NCBI GenBank assembly: GCA_016617785.1
Contig: JADILM010000001.1
Coordinates: 2,046,001-2,110,000, forward strand
Direction of reading: 5' to 3'
Origin: Sporobolomyces roseus
Lineage: Eukaryota; Basidiomycota; Microbotryomycetes; Sporidiobolales; Sporidiobolaceae
DNA: 64,000 nt
This document shows, piece by piece, positions 48,318-59,796 of this stretch. The notes under the pieces are model-generated. The model did not search any database and had not been told where the DNA came from. It worked only from the letters and a program-made list of their open reading frames with translations. The translations under genes were made by a program, and so were the position numbers. Each line of letters opens with the position of its first letter. Within the stretch, counting starts at the first letter, position 1.

Positions 48318-50653
48318 ATGTCACGTCCCTTCTCAACGTTCGCCTCTCCTCTCCTCTCATCCTCGACTCATCCGACTCCCCTCTTCCACCCGACCACTTC
48401 GACCTACCAACACAGATCTCCAGGAGTAGTAGAGGAAGATATATTGGGTGAAAGTTACGAGGAAGAGATTGGGGAGATTGAGGAGGACGATGAATCAATT
48501 CGGGAGGGGGAGAGGGGGAGAAGAGTCAGAGATGAGAGAGGGGAGAGGATCAGCAAAGGTAGTTCATTGGGATTATCAAATGTCGTACCTGCTTTCGTAT
48601 CGAGATTGGGAGGAGGAGGAGGCGGTCATCCAAGTGGTGCTTCGGTTTCGAATCCGAAGGGTTGGAAAGCCTACCAGTCTCTGACAGCTACTAGGTATCT
48701 CGAAGGTGGAAGAGGAGGAGTCATGTCAGATTCAGAGGCTTCAGATCTATCAGCTTCAGAGGAGGATGAAGGACCGTTACCTGGAACTTATCTTTCAACC
48801 CCAACGAATCGGATAACAGGGGAGGAGGAGGATCAACATAGAATGGACGAGCCCTTGATCAATCGTCGGACTCTCTACGTCTACCCAGGAGGGCCTCGTG
48901 GAACAGATCAACAAACGAAAGAAGTTTATCGAGATTCTCCTTGGATCGTCATTTATGGGTTATGCCTCGTTGCAACCCTCTTCCTCTCCGTTCAAGCGTT
49001 CCTTTCTTCCCCTACTCCTCCCTCCTCACCACGAACACCGACCCCGTCGCTCCTCTCAGCAACTCCCTTGTTCGCAACCTTCTCCCTCGTCTCCCTTTTC
49101 ACTTCATCCCTCGCACTCCTCCTTCTCCTAATGCTCAGAACCGCCCTTCGACCTCTCCTAACCCTCTCGATCTTTGTCGGACCCTTCCTGTTCGCTTGTA
49201 TTGGAGTAACGGCGTTATCAGGGAGTTTTGGAGTGAAAGGAGTCGAGCAAGATCAGGGATGGAGAACGGGAATGAGAGTTTTCGCAGTCATTTGTATTGC
49301 GTTGTCGGTGGTACTTGGACGAGCGAGTATCAAGAGGAGGAAGGAATTGAACAGAGCTATTTTGATCGGCGAGGTGAGTTTTCTGAGAAATCTATCCCTT
49401 TCCTTGACTCACCTTGACTGACACGGCTGAAATTGTAGCTCGCATGTCAAACGATCATTCGACATCCACCGCTAGTTCTCCTCGCCCTCTGCCTCTCCTT
49501 CATTTCGACCCTTCTCTCCCTCCCTTTCGTAGGACTCATAACCTCACTCCTCTCCCTTTCCCCCTCGAACCCGAGAACGGCAGCTTACGGATCGAGTTTC
49601 GTGTTGTTTACTTATTTGTGGACTTTGGCGCTGTTGAGAGGGATCGGGAAAGCTACGACGGCGGGAGCTATTGGGACTTGGTACTTCACTGCTCAAGGAG
49701 ACGATTCGACAAGGGGAGAAGAATCAGAGTCGGGAGCAATACAAGTGACGAGAGCTGCTTTCGGTACGATTCTACTACCTTTCTCTTGGAAAGTTCTGAT
49801 TACTCACTCTTGGAGTTGCGAAACACGAAAACAGCGAGAGCGACAGGTCCATCCCTAGGAACTATTCTCCTTTCCTCCCTCCTCACGACTTTGTTTCAAA
49901 CCCTCTCGACGCTCCTACGCAGTTTCGCGCGAGTACTCCGCCGATCGAAACTCCCACCCCTCCTCAGTCCATTGACCTACTTGATCCCGATCTGTGACTT
50001 CCTCGCTGGTTGGGCGAGCTGGTTCAATGGGTACACGACGGTTTATGCTGGATTGACGGGTAGATCGGCAAATGAGAGTGCGAGGAACGTTGCGGGATTG
50101 ATGTTTGCGAATCGAGGGGCAAACATTCGAGATGGTGAGCTACTTAGCTTTCTCTCTCTCACTCTTTCCCCCTCTTGAGTATCTACTGAAGCTGCTTCTC
50201 CTGAAATTAGCTACGTTACTTCGACTGCTGTTGACCCTCACACTTCTTCCCCTCACTCTCTTCCCTTCACTCGTTTCGTTCCTCATCCTCTCCTCGTCTT
50301 ACCTGAGCCCGCAAGCTGGAGGCTACGCTCCAATGCTCGCTGTATTGAGCGTAGTCGTTCCCGGTTGGACCGCAAGAGTCGTTCTAGGTCTCGTGACTGA
50401 TGCGTACGTTTCCCTCTCGAGTCATGTCAGCGCACTTCAGATTGAAGACTGACTCGTCTCCTCATCGACAGAATCGACACACTCTTCATCGCGACTCACC
50501 TCGACGCGGAGAACGAAGAGAAGAGTTGTCCGAAAGCGGTCGAAGCTGTAAGTCCCTCACTTTCGACCTCTTCAACAGGACTCCACGGCTGACACCCGTG
50601 CGTCGCAGTTTGGAGAAGCAGAACGAGATACACTTGCTAGACCTTTTGTATGA
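48318..50653 (+). CDS. PNS1: CTL/PNS1-family transporter-like membrane protein
   Basis: Choline-transporter-like (CTL) family protein, expected in the plasma membrane. The long N-terminal cytosolic region is Ser/Glu/Asp/Gly-rich (VVEEDILGESYEEEIGEIEE). About ten hydrophobic segments start with WIVIYGLCLVATLFLSVQAF. Family hallmarks: TTAGAIGTWYF; an FGTILLSSLL-type continuation after a short intron; FNGYTTVYAGLTGRSANESA followed by ARNVAGLMFANRGANI; and VTDAIDTLFIATHLDAENE near the C-terminus. Stop TGA at 50651. Yeast Pns1 has no proven choline transport, so the substrate is open. The last exon converges on the tryptophan synthase-like gene. Confidence 0.85.
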
Positions 50654-50893
50654 TGCTACCCCTATCTTTTGTTGCGACTTTTTCTTTTCGTACTGCTCCA
50701 TTTGTTGTCTTATTCTGTAAACTCGCGTTGATGTCAGACTTCTCGCTTCTCTCCATACCTTCTAGCTCGCTCAGATGAAAGGGTTCTCTAATGACATTGG
50801 TTTGCGACGAGATCGCGAAAGTTGGCAAAGTACGCGCAGTGCCGCTGTTTAAGCCACTCCTTGAGGACGCTCACGAGCTCATCACATTGTTAC

Positions 50894-53505
50894 TCAGAGT
50901 ACCTGCACCGCAAAAGAGTCGGCATCAGCAGAGTCGTCGTCGAAAAGAGGCAGAGTAAGGGGGAAGAACTTACGACGACAATGTTTGCTTGTTTCGACAT
51001 CTCCCTCGCCAGTTCCATCGCTGCCCAGATAGCATGGGCACTCATGAGTGATACTCTCAAGAGTCCGTGCTCCGAACAAGCAGCCTGTGCCTTTGAAACT
51101 TGCTCGTCCGTCACGGCTCGAGATTCGACTCTTCCGATCGAGTAAAGGTAAGCGAGCTCGGGAGGAACTGCGGGATAGTCGAGGTCGGCGGCGATAGAGT
51201 ACGTCGATGAGATCTGACCCTCTTCTGTTTGCAGGAGGTAGGTCCGAGATCCATGAAAGACTCCGATCGATCCTTCGGACAGAGCTGCCGAGTGGGAGTC
51301 CGTCTCGAGACCTTGCAGTGCTCGAATGCTCAGTAGTTGAGCTCAACAAGAGCAGACGTCGAATATCACTCACCGAATCCAGCAGCTTCGACAACAACGA
51401 GTCGAACTGATTTGTCTTCGATGAAAGGATGGAAAGCTCCAATCGCACGGCTTCCGACGCAAACAACGATCGCATCCGGCCTGGCCATTCGTGACTTGAT
51501 CTCGAGGCCGATACTAGACTGAAAGTCTCGAACGATTTCGGGGTAGGGAGCTGGAGAGACCGCCATTGAGGTGAGATAGTAGGTTGTTTCCAATTCTCCA
51601 ACCCAGTCTTGCACAAGCTCGTCTGTCGTTCATGACAGGGAATAAGCTAGTGATTATTATATAGAGAAATCGTCGAACGTACTGATGGCGTCTTTGAGCT
51701 TGCGAGTTCCAGAACGAACGAGTTTAACTTGCGCTCCGTGTGAGCGAATCTCCCCAATCTTGTCTGAGGATCTTTCGGCATCCTTCTCGCCAAGGTAGAT
51801 AATACATCTGCGCGAGTTGACGCTGAGTCAGTATTATCATCATCATCGAATGGAGGGATAAGCAGCGTTAGAACTACTCACTCGATACCGTATTTCTCGC
51901 AGACAATTGCAACGGCGAGTCCGTGAAGACCAGAACCGGTCTCAGCGACGATTCGCTTCTTTCCCATTCGTCGAGCCAGTAGAACTTGTCCAACTACGTT
52001 AGGATCCTGTTCAACAACCGGAGCTTCGATCAGCGATTAATCACAGAACGGCAAGGAATCGTCAGGAGACGTACCCTATACAGGTCATGAGCGGGTTTGA
52101 GCCAGATTCGTGCTCCTGCACAAGCGCTTGCCAATCCTCTTGCCTCGACCAGCTCGTAATTCTCACTTCCGCAACCCGCTTCCTTCTTGAAGTGCTTCCA
52201 GAATTCAGGATCCGCCTTCGCATAGTTGTAAGCCGCCTTCAGTTCCGCCAGACAAGTGCTCAGCGGCTCCGGAACGAAGCTGCCGCCGAATTGACCAAAG
52301 GTTCCTCTCGACTCCGATTCTCTCTCATTGCTTTGAGGTCGACTCGTCGGCGGAGTCGGGAGTTGTGGAGTGATGAGACGTCCTCTGCGAGCTCGATTTG
52401 AGGAGACCGTTGAGCAGTATTCTTTGACAGCTTGGACAGCTTCTGAACTTCGACTTTCTTTGACGACGTTGATGAGTCTTGATCCAATGATGACACCATC
52501 CGCCACTGCGCCAACCTCTTCGAAGTGCGCTCGAGTCGATATCCCAAATCCAACGGCGAGAGGTAGAGGACGAGCGAGGAGTGAGCGAATTCGATTGAGG
52601 AAAGCGGGAAGCGTCGATTCGACAGAATCTTGAGTCCCTGTAGGACCCATCCGACTAACGACCTGTTATAGCTCGAAGTCAGCTGGACATATGGAGAGAG
52701 TGAGGGTATGTTTTAAACTTGCGTAGATGAATGAATCGGCAATTGTCGAAAGGTAACGAATTCGCTCATCGGTTGTAGACGGAGCGATTAGAGGGACGAA
52801 AGAAAGTCTGCAAGCGTCGAGCATAAGCATCTGAGCTGAAGAAGAAGGCGAGAAAAGCGTACCCTTCATCACTACAATGTCGCCGGAATTCGATGCCTTC
52901 TTCCGGAGGCAAATCTCCGATGATGAAACCATTCGCTCCTGCTTCTCTTGCGTCGACGACGGCAGCTTCCTCGCCATAAGCGAGTATCGGGTTGTAGTAG
53001 CCTGTCACAACATGGAGAAGTCTGTTGGTGCTGGAAACGCTCGGAGTGATAGAACAAAAAAAGGTAACTCACCCATGAGAATGACCGGCACTTTCAGGCC
53101 TTGCTCTCGAACTTCTTTCACGAACCCAAGACACATCGAATAGTTGACTCCGTGAGAAAGAGCAATCTGTTGTGAAGAAGTCGGTTCAGCGATATCGGAC
53201 GGGAGAAAGTGACTAAACTTACGGCGTTTGCCTCTTGTATAGTTTTTCCATCGGCGAGAGGATCACTGAACGGTACTCCCAGCTCTATGATATCAGCTCC
53301 ACCTCTCTCCATCGCCAACATCAGTGAACAAGTTCGATCTGGCGAAGGGAATCCCGCGGTGAGGAAAGCGACGAAAGTTGGTCGATTCTGTCGAGAGGGA
53401 GTCGAAGGAGACGATTGGATCAATTTCGTGTTGACGGAAGATAGGAAATATGGAGCTCACCGAGAGTGTGTTGGTCTGGAAGGTTTGTCGAAGTTGTTCT
53501 GCCAT
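50894..53505 (-). CDS. TRP5: Tryptophan synthase-like protein: intact alpha domain, degenerate beta domain
   Basis: Fused alpha-beta layout of fungal Trp5, roughly 690 aa over about ten exons. Start at 53505 ([14 protein letters not shown]). The alpha half has [16 protein letters not shown] with both catalytic acids, [29 protein letters not shown] and AVGFGIST. The beta half begins normally ([13 protein letters not shown]). Where active enzymes read EDLNHTGSHKINNALGQ, with the PLP lysine, this gene reads PAHDLYRDPNVVGQ. The glycine loop GGGSNA is reduced to GSRA. ETGAGQHGVA is [10 protein letters not shown]. The frame ends IVVVL-stop at 50894, just where SGRGDKD should follow. These are in-frame replacements; only the final stop looks like damage. 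Expected: it could cleave indole-glycerol phosphate to indole but not make tryptophan. Alternatives: a decaying pseudogene, or a local sequence error (unlikely, since several sites agree). Confidence 0.85.
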
Positions 53506-53511
53506 AATCGT

Positions 53512-54252
53512 CCAATAAGGGAGCCGAGTGAAGGGAGCGAAGAGAGTGCAGAGAGTGAAGAGAGCGAAATTGCTAGGGAAAGCCTGAACACGAAGCAGAG
53601 TGGGACTGTTCCAAAGCAACGGGGTAGAAGCGAGGTGCTTTGAGCGTCGTTCTCGAAGGGCGAGAAATGGTGCAGGGATCTCTTCGAAGGGGAAGACGCC
53701 GCATTCGCGAGGCTAAGCAAAAGAGAGGTTCCTCCAATCTTCGCAGCTGCCGTGCCGGCCTATTGAAGCGAGAATTCGTCGAGTGAGCTAGTAGTAGAAA
53801 CGCAGAGAGTGAGGAACTGACCTTCAGACCGTAATTTCGACCTAGTCCTCCTCGAAAGCGCTTGTCTGCAAGTCTCCAGATCGTGTGTCGCACATAGAGC
53901 TTCCCCCCGGCTTCGAGCAAGAGATGAGAAGCGAAACAGAGGAAACAGGAGTAATCTTCCCAGCGAAACCTCGTTGAGACTGACCAGAGACATCGAGCAG
54001 CATTCCATTGAGCTGATACGGCTGCTGGTGTCGCGTCTCAACGTGGCAGAGAGTTGTTGCTACTTGAAAAGTTGGAATTCTTGAAAGCGAGAAGAAGCGA
54101 CGGGGATTCAATCTGAAGTTTACTGATGCCTTGAGCTTGTACTTGTAAGTGATATGAGCATATGGAGGATCTTTCATCGCTTGCGGAAGCTGATGGTCGA
54201 GTGTGACAAGCACGGCGGGCAAAGATAAGTCCAAATCTCGTCCAAACTGCAT
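53512..54252 (-). CDS. Hypothetical protein (start well defined, 3' end unclear)
   Basis: Not recognised. A frame from ATG at 54252 (MQFGRDLDLSLPAVLVTLDH) runs through PQAMKDPPYAHITYKYKLKA and ETRHQQPYQLNGMLLDVS. Two plausible introns then lead to KLYVRHTIWRLADKRFRGG and AGTAAAKIGGTSLLLSLANA. The last frame can stay open almost to the TRP5-like start, which argues against the whole being one gene. The stretch PPYAHITYKYKLKA faintly resembles arrestin-like folds; that is only an impression. The coding start shares a 22-bp inverted repeat with the divergent gene at 54380. Confidence 0.35.
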
Positions 54253-54439
54253 GTCGGAATCAATGTCCTAAACTATTCCGCAGATAAGGGCGCGGACATT
54301 GAGTCCGATACATGTCCGCTGGATAACGTTTGATTATGCTTGATTAGGTTTGCCTAATTCACAGATTTTTGGAAGAATAATGGACTTTGATTCCAAAGCT
54401 ATTCCAATTGCAGCTGCGGACTTATTTTTGCCCGCCGTG
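54211..54439. repeat. Inverted repeat pair (22-bp arms)
   Basis: cacggcgggcaaagataagt plus cc at 54211-54232 is the reverse complement, with one mismatch, of the sequence at 54418-54439. The arms lie inside the first coding exons of two divergent predicted genes and encode D-L-x-L-P-A-V in both. The outer flanks both carry AAG, so a small CACTA-like terminal-repeat element with a 3-bp target duplication is an alternative reading. Confidence 0.7.
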
Positions 54440-54833
54440 AAGCATCTCGAGATGTGAGTCGTTTCTTGATCCTCTACCTCTCACTCTCGCCCGCTGAACA
54501 ATCGAATATAGCACGAGCAATACACAAAAGCTCTCTACAACACCCTACTTCGAGTACGGGACTCTTCACGTCTTCCTTATCCACTCTGAACCTTCCTCGC
54601 CGGAATTCTTTATCTTGCGACTTGCTGATGCGACGACGAGTAGCTTCGGCTCGGCCGGAGGATGTTGGTTTGGGCGCCCTTCCCGCTAGTTTGCGCTTCA
54701 CGCTGCTTTGATTCCGCAGAGCAAGGCTTTTCGTTTCGGATTTTCTGCTCTTCCTCTCGAGTCCTTGCTCAACGCGTTAACGCTAGGGCAGCAGGTGTCA
54801 CGAATAGAAACAAGACTAGAGGGGTACAAATAA
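54380..54833 (+). CDS. Small hypothetical protein
   Basis: Not recognised. ATG at 54380 (MDFDSKAIPIAAADLFLPAV, then KHLE). An intron starting gtgagt at 54456 and ending tatag leads to TSNTQKLSTTPYFEYGTLHV and EPSSPEFFILRLADATTSSF. A second, less certain intron (54668-54720) leads to AFRFGFSALPLESLLNALTL and RIETRLEGYK, with TAA at 54831. The product is about 110 aa. The exons read as coding and the splice phases fit, but no family is apparent. Confidence 0.4.
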
Positions 54834-54969
54834 ACTGGCGAAGCTTTGGCTTTGTCTCTGAGGGGTTTCAGCTATCTCAGCGCGAACAAGCATTTACAAG
54901 ACTGCGAAAATGCGCTACTCCAATGATCGTTCTAGCTACACCTAAATATCCCTCAAGATATCGAACGTC

Positions 54970-56294
54970 CTACCGGCGAGAGGCGGAGAGGGCGGGGGGC
55001 GAGGCGGAGTCTTTGCTCGAGGTTGAGGTTGAAACTGCTGTCCAGGTTCTCGAGGTCGCTGCCTAAGTGAGGGTTGCTCCTGTGCTGCAGCGGATGACGC
55101 TGCTAGATTCAGTAGATATGTCTACTCAAGGTGAGGTCTCGTTTGCTAGTTTCTCGTGTTCGACGGGCGTGGAAGAGAATGCTTACTTTTCGAATTGGTT
55201 TCCCCTCGTCATCTGGCACAAAATCGCTGTGTAATTCTCCCTTTCGAATATAGGCACATTTTGAACTTTGGTGAGCAGTAAGGGTAGACCTAAAGGATAT
55301 GGGAACCCGTGTCAGTCATCAGTATCGAAGGATTCGATAATTCAAAATCATGCTCGACTCGACTTGTCCTCGTAGTGCGTGGTCTCGCAACGATTGCAAA
55401 CGCCATCCTTTCCAGTAGGAAGCACGTGGCAATACCCGTGAAACCTGTTCCATTCCTGCGGTGAACGAGCTGAGCGGTAGTATCTCGATGAAGCAATCGT
55501 CCTCAATTTGTCGCAACTTACTTGCTCACGTCCAGTCCATCGGCAGCGCGGACACTCCTTTCTTGGACGCTCCGAACGTCTGTGCTCTCGAAGATGATTA
55601 AGAGCAGCCTGTGACCGAGAACATCAGAACAAGCAGCGGTTCGAGTGTTACGATTCGATTACAAATCTTCACAATGCTCAACTGTAGATAATTCGACTTC
55701 TCGTTTTCCGATGATTTCATACTTTGCTTAGTCAATCTCCTCAGTCGCTTACTTCATCAGTATAAACCTCGTACGTAGATATCGTCATCGACGACATCAT
55801 GGCTCGTCATATCTGTCTAGACAATCCGTTACATCATCACTAGAGATGACTTCGCTTATCTTTCGTAGCCTATAAAACCAGATCACTTCGCTCTCTTCTC
55901 TTCTCTTCTTTTCTTCTCGTGGCAATCATATCGTTCTTAGTTTAGTATTCAAACTTCGAGTATACTTTAGTACTTGAGAGAATACCGAAAGCTTCCCTCA
56001 AGCTTTCCTCATCGTCTCGTTCGAAACCTTCGAACTCCTCGTTCTCGCCCGCCACCCCTCGTCGTCGCCTCCCGACCAGGTTACCCTTCGAATCCCGTCG
56101 TCGTCAAGACTTTCCCATCGTCCTCGTCTCTCCTAAAGTCAGCTCGTAACATCGAGGCAGATTTTGACTCATTGCGAACTCACCACACGGACGCCGTCTT
56201 TGTTTTGACTATTGCTGGAGTCATGGCCACATGTAGTTCCGTCTTCATACTCCCAGTCGCAGATCGGCGGAGGCGTCTTTTCTCGAGGAGCCAT
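54970..56294 (-). CDS. C2H2/Cys-rich zinc-finger protein, 5' exon assignment tentative
   Basis: Well-supported exons: 55522-55608 (AALNHLREHRRSERPRKECP, then RCRWTGREQ) and from 55455 downward (EWNRFHGYCHVLPTGKDGVC, then NRCETTHYED), followed by a C-terminal part (HQSSKCAYIRKGELHSDF, then an exon ending SPPALSASRR with TAG at 54970). The pattern CxxC-x(n)-C-x(n)-CxxC-xxH suggests zinc binding, possibly a transcription factor. Upstream, an exon at 56184-56294 (MAPREKTPPPICDWEYEDGT, then TCGHDSSNSQ) ends in phase with 55608 and would complete a C2H2 finger (C-x7-C...H-x4-H) if joined by a ~575-nt intron. That join is inferred. Alternatively, the 56184 exon splices to 56131 and ends at 55998, making a separate small protein. 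Confidence 0.4.
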
Positions 56295-57216
56295 CGACAG
56301 TGATTCGAGAACTGGGCTATCTAATACGAAGGATCCTTCCGGGTCGAGAAGTAGGCTTGGTGGACTGAGAGATGGCACGGAACCTTGCGCTCTTGCAAGC
56401 TGCAGAGGAGGAAGAGGAAAAGAGAGAGAGAGAGAGAGGGAAGAGGAACTCGTGAGGAGGCGTTTGGTTCCGTTGTCTATTCCCGACGGCAACATTAGGC
56501 GTCAAAGCAGCTAGACGTCCGCGTAAGATCGGGAGGAGTAGCAAGAGTCGACGGTCGGTCGAGCTTACAAGGAAGTGCACTCTTCGCCGACTCGACGCAC
56601 CTGCAGGTTTCGCTGCTTTCCGCCTCGAGCAGTGCGGAAGTTGCTGCTCTCTTGAAACTTCATAATCTACAGATAGCAAATGAATAACAAGACGAGAATG
56701 AGATTGATTGAAGACCTGTGCGACTTCCACAACTTCCAAAATGCGTTGGGTGCGAAGCTCGAAAATCGAAAGACGACGTCGATCTTCGTACCCCGCCTCC
56801 ACGCTCTTCTTCAACTCCACAAAAGCAAAGGAAACTTGAGAGCCCAGCAGCAGATCGATTCGTCGCCATTGTCCGAGGCAGAAGAATTCGAAACTTTTCT
56901 CCTCCAAGTTGACTCGGACCTCTCAATCTCCCATCATCCCACCGCGATACTTTCGCACTCGACTTATATCACATCGCAGATCAAGCAAGACCACTAGAAC
57001 ACTCAGCAACACAGCAAATCCAACTTCCAACCCATACCTCCACTCATTTCGAAAGACTCAAAAAGCAGACTCAAGTCGACACCTACGACCGCTTCTCTCC
57101 AGCCTACAGGAAGAGAACAAGGATCGCTACTCCCTCTGTCTATCAGCACCCGACCTCGCTCTCTCGACTTCATCTCGCTCTCACATCTTTTGAACTAAAC
57201 AAACTTCCCTCAAAAG
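56295..57216. other. Region without convincing gene, upstream of transporter
   Basis: About 920 bp. Open frames exist on both strands (for example plus 56680-56997 and minus 56317-56907), but they overlap each other, are low in recognisable character and partly consist of Ser/Leu repeats over a GA tract at about 56424-56438. The part nearest 57217 is presumably the transporter promoter and leader. Confidence 0.4.
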
Positions 57217-59417
57217 ATGGTCAAGCTGTTCGCACGTGAGGAGGACCGACCGACTCCTAAAGCTATCTATAACTGGAGGGTCTACTCTTGTGCTATCGTA
57301 GCCGCCACGGCTGCCATCATGATTGGGTTGGTTCACCTTTCAATTCGCATTTCAGTTCAAGTGAACTCGCAACTTTCGCAATCGATCCTTCGAGCTGACA
57401 CTCCCTTACTTGACATAGTTACGACTCTGCTTTCATCGGAACTTCAATCTCTCTTGCTTCTTTCAAGCAAGAATTCGGGTTGACTCTCGCAGACAAGACT
57501 GCTAAAGAGTTCGCCGCCATCTCTGCCAACATCGTCTCTACCTACCGTACGTTCTCACGGCTCTCTGACTGTCTACTCGAGTCTACTGACTGACATTAGT
57601 GGTTGCGAGCCATAGAGGGAGGATGTTTCTTCGGTTCTCTTTTGGGTTACCCTTTGGGTCAACTCCTCGGTCGAAAAATGGGTCTCCTCGTCTCCTCACT
57701 CATCTTCTGCCTCGGTGCTGGTGTCGTACGTTTAATCCCGACTCTCTCCCTCCTTCTCGGGATTTCTGACTGATCCGCTGCTTTTTTTCGGTAACAGATG
57801 CTCGCTGCTGACGGCGCTCGAGGACTCGGACCTATCTACGGTGGTCGTATCGTCGCTGGACTCGGTATCGGTGCCGCTTCCAACTTGACTCCTCTCTACA
57901 TTTCCGAAATCTCCCCTCCTGCGATTCGTGGTCAACTTGTCGGTATGTACGAAATTGGATGGCAAATCGGTGGACTCGTCGGTTTCTGGATCAACTATGG
58001 TGAGTCTCGACCCTCTGAATTGTAGGTCTCGACGAGAAGCTGACTCGTTCTCGTTCTCTTTTCGCAGGTGTTACTCAACACATTCCCTCGTCTCGCAAGC
58101 AATGGCTCATTCCCTTCGCTGTTCAACTCATTCCCGGTGGACTGTTCCTCGCTGGTATTCCATTCTTCATCAAGGAGTCACCTCGTTGGTTGATCACCCG
58201 AAACCGTCGAGACGAGGCCGTCAAGAATCTCTGTTTCATCCGAAACCTTTCCCCTCAAGAACCCTACCTCATCAACGAAATCAACGAGATCGATGTTCAA
58301 GTCGAGCACGACCGTACCGCTGTCGGATCCGGATTCTGGGCACCTTTCCGTCAAGTCTTCGGAAAAGGATTCCTCTTCCGTCGAATGCTCATCACTACTT
58401 CTCTCTTCATGTGGCAAAACGGAACTGGGTGAGCTTGCACTTCCTATCTGACGCTCTTGTGTTTCACCGCTGACACACTCGATCTCTTCAGTATCAACGC
58501 CATCAACTACTACTCTCCTACTTTCTTCCGTTCGATCGGTGTCGCCGGTACCAGCGCTGGTCTCCTCACTACCGGTATCTTCGGTGTCATCAAGACCGTC
58601 CTCGCTCTCGTTTGGTGCTTTTTCGTAATCGATCACTTTGGTCGTCGTGGAATCGTAAACTTGGAATTTTCCTTCATCTCTCTCATCATCTGACTGACCC
58701 CTCACTCCCGATTTGCAGCTCCTCGTCGGATCTCTCGGCGGTGCTCTCTCGATGTACATCATTGGAGGATACCTCTCTGCCGCCAACATCCCTGCTGTCC
58801 CAACTGGTGACCTCTCTTCCGGTGGAGTCGCGTGCATGTTCTTCTTCTACCTTTGGACCGCGTTCTACGCTGTGTCATGGAACGGTACTCCCTGGGTCGT
58901 CAACTCGGAGGCATTCCCTGGAGCCGTTCGTCAAGTTACTCAATGTCTCGCCGCTTCCTCCAACTGGCTTTGTGAGTTTCTCTCTAGATCTTCCTCTTAC
59001 CTTCGCGCTTTGACCTCTCTCTATCACTCTATAGGGAATTTCGTCATCTCCCGTGCAACTCCCACCATGTTCCTCCGAATGGGTAACCGAGGCTTCGGAG
59101 TCTACCTCTTCTTCGCCACGATGCAAGTTTTGTCGATCCCCTTCATTGTCCTCCTTCTACCTGAAACTCGGTCGGTGCCTTTAGAGGCGATGGATCGATT
59201 GTGGGCTGAGAAAAACACATGGCGAGCGAACTCGCTGTTGATGGCCGAGGCGAGTCCAACTCTCAACTTCGTCTCCTTGCGAAACTTTCGAACTGACTTT
59301 TTCCCAATGTTACAACAGCTCAAGCGAGAACACCAAGGTGACTCGAAGATCGCTACTACATCGTCGGATCGAGGTAGTTCAAGTCAAGATGTCGACGATC
59401 AGAAGGAGAGCGTATGA
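57217..59417 (+). CDS. qutD: MFS sugar-porter family, quinate permease-like
   Basis: Proton-coupled importer of the plasma membrane; closest in pattern to fungal quinate permeases (QutD/Qa-y), with hexose transport as alternative. Start at 57217: [20 protein letters not shown], then [18 protein letters not shown] and [15 protein letters not shown] across the first intron. Twelve membrane segments are expected. Sugar-porter signatures: GRKMG after segment 2, [13 protein letters not shown] with [14 protein letters not shown], the mid-loop KESPRWL and [23 protein letters not shown], and the end [15 protein letters not shown]. The C-terminal tail is Ser/Asp-rich and stops at 59415. The first intron uses the donor gttggt. 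Confidence 0.9.
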
Positions 59418-59796
59418 AAGGGCTGTTCATTGGTAAATATCATTCCATATTCCGGTTGTCCGTAGGTTGTAAAGGTATCATCTATAGGTTGTAAAGAAAG
59501 CTCGGCTGGTCATCCCTTCTCGGCGAGCTATTGAGATTGAAGCGACGATGGAGTCTTCGATTTTTGCGTTTCTCGCGCGAGACTTGCGGAAATCGATTAA
59601 GGACGAGGAAAGCGAAATTTGATCAACGATCTCGACAGCGCGTTGAATACCGTTTGCGAGCAACAGAAGCTCTCTAGAGTGACTTTGGAAATAGAGCGAG
59701 GGAAATTTAGAGAGAGAAATTTCCGCCCAACAAGTTTACTCCGCCCTCTCCTGCCGCACTCCTCGATACCCCCCCAATCCACGCATTCGGATCAAG
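59418..59796. other. Intergenic region
   Basis: About 380 bp between the transporter stop and the PDX1-like start. No gene seen. Confidence 0.4.

Noticed and set aside
56317..56907. 196-codon minus-strand frame and opposing 105-codon plus-strand frame
   Set aside because: They overlap each other, include Ser runs over a GA tract, and show no domain or splice support.
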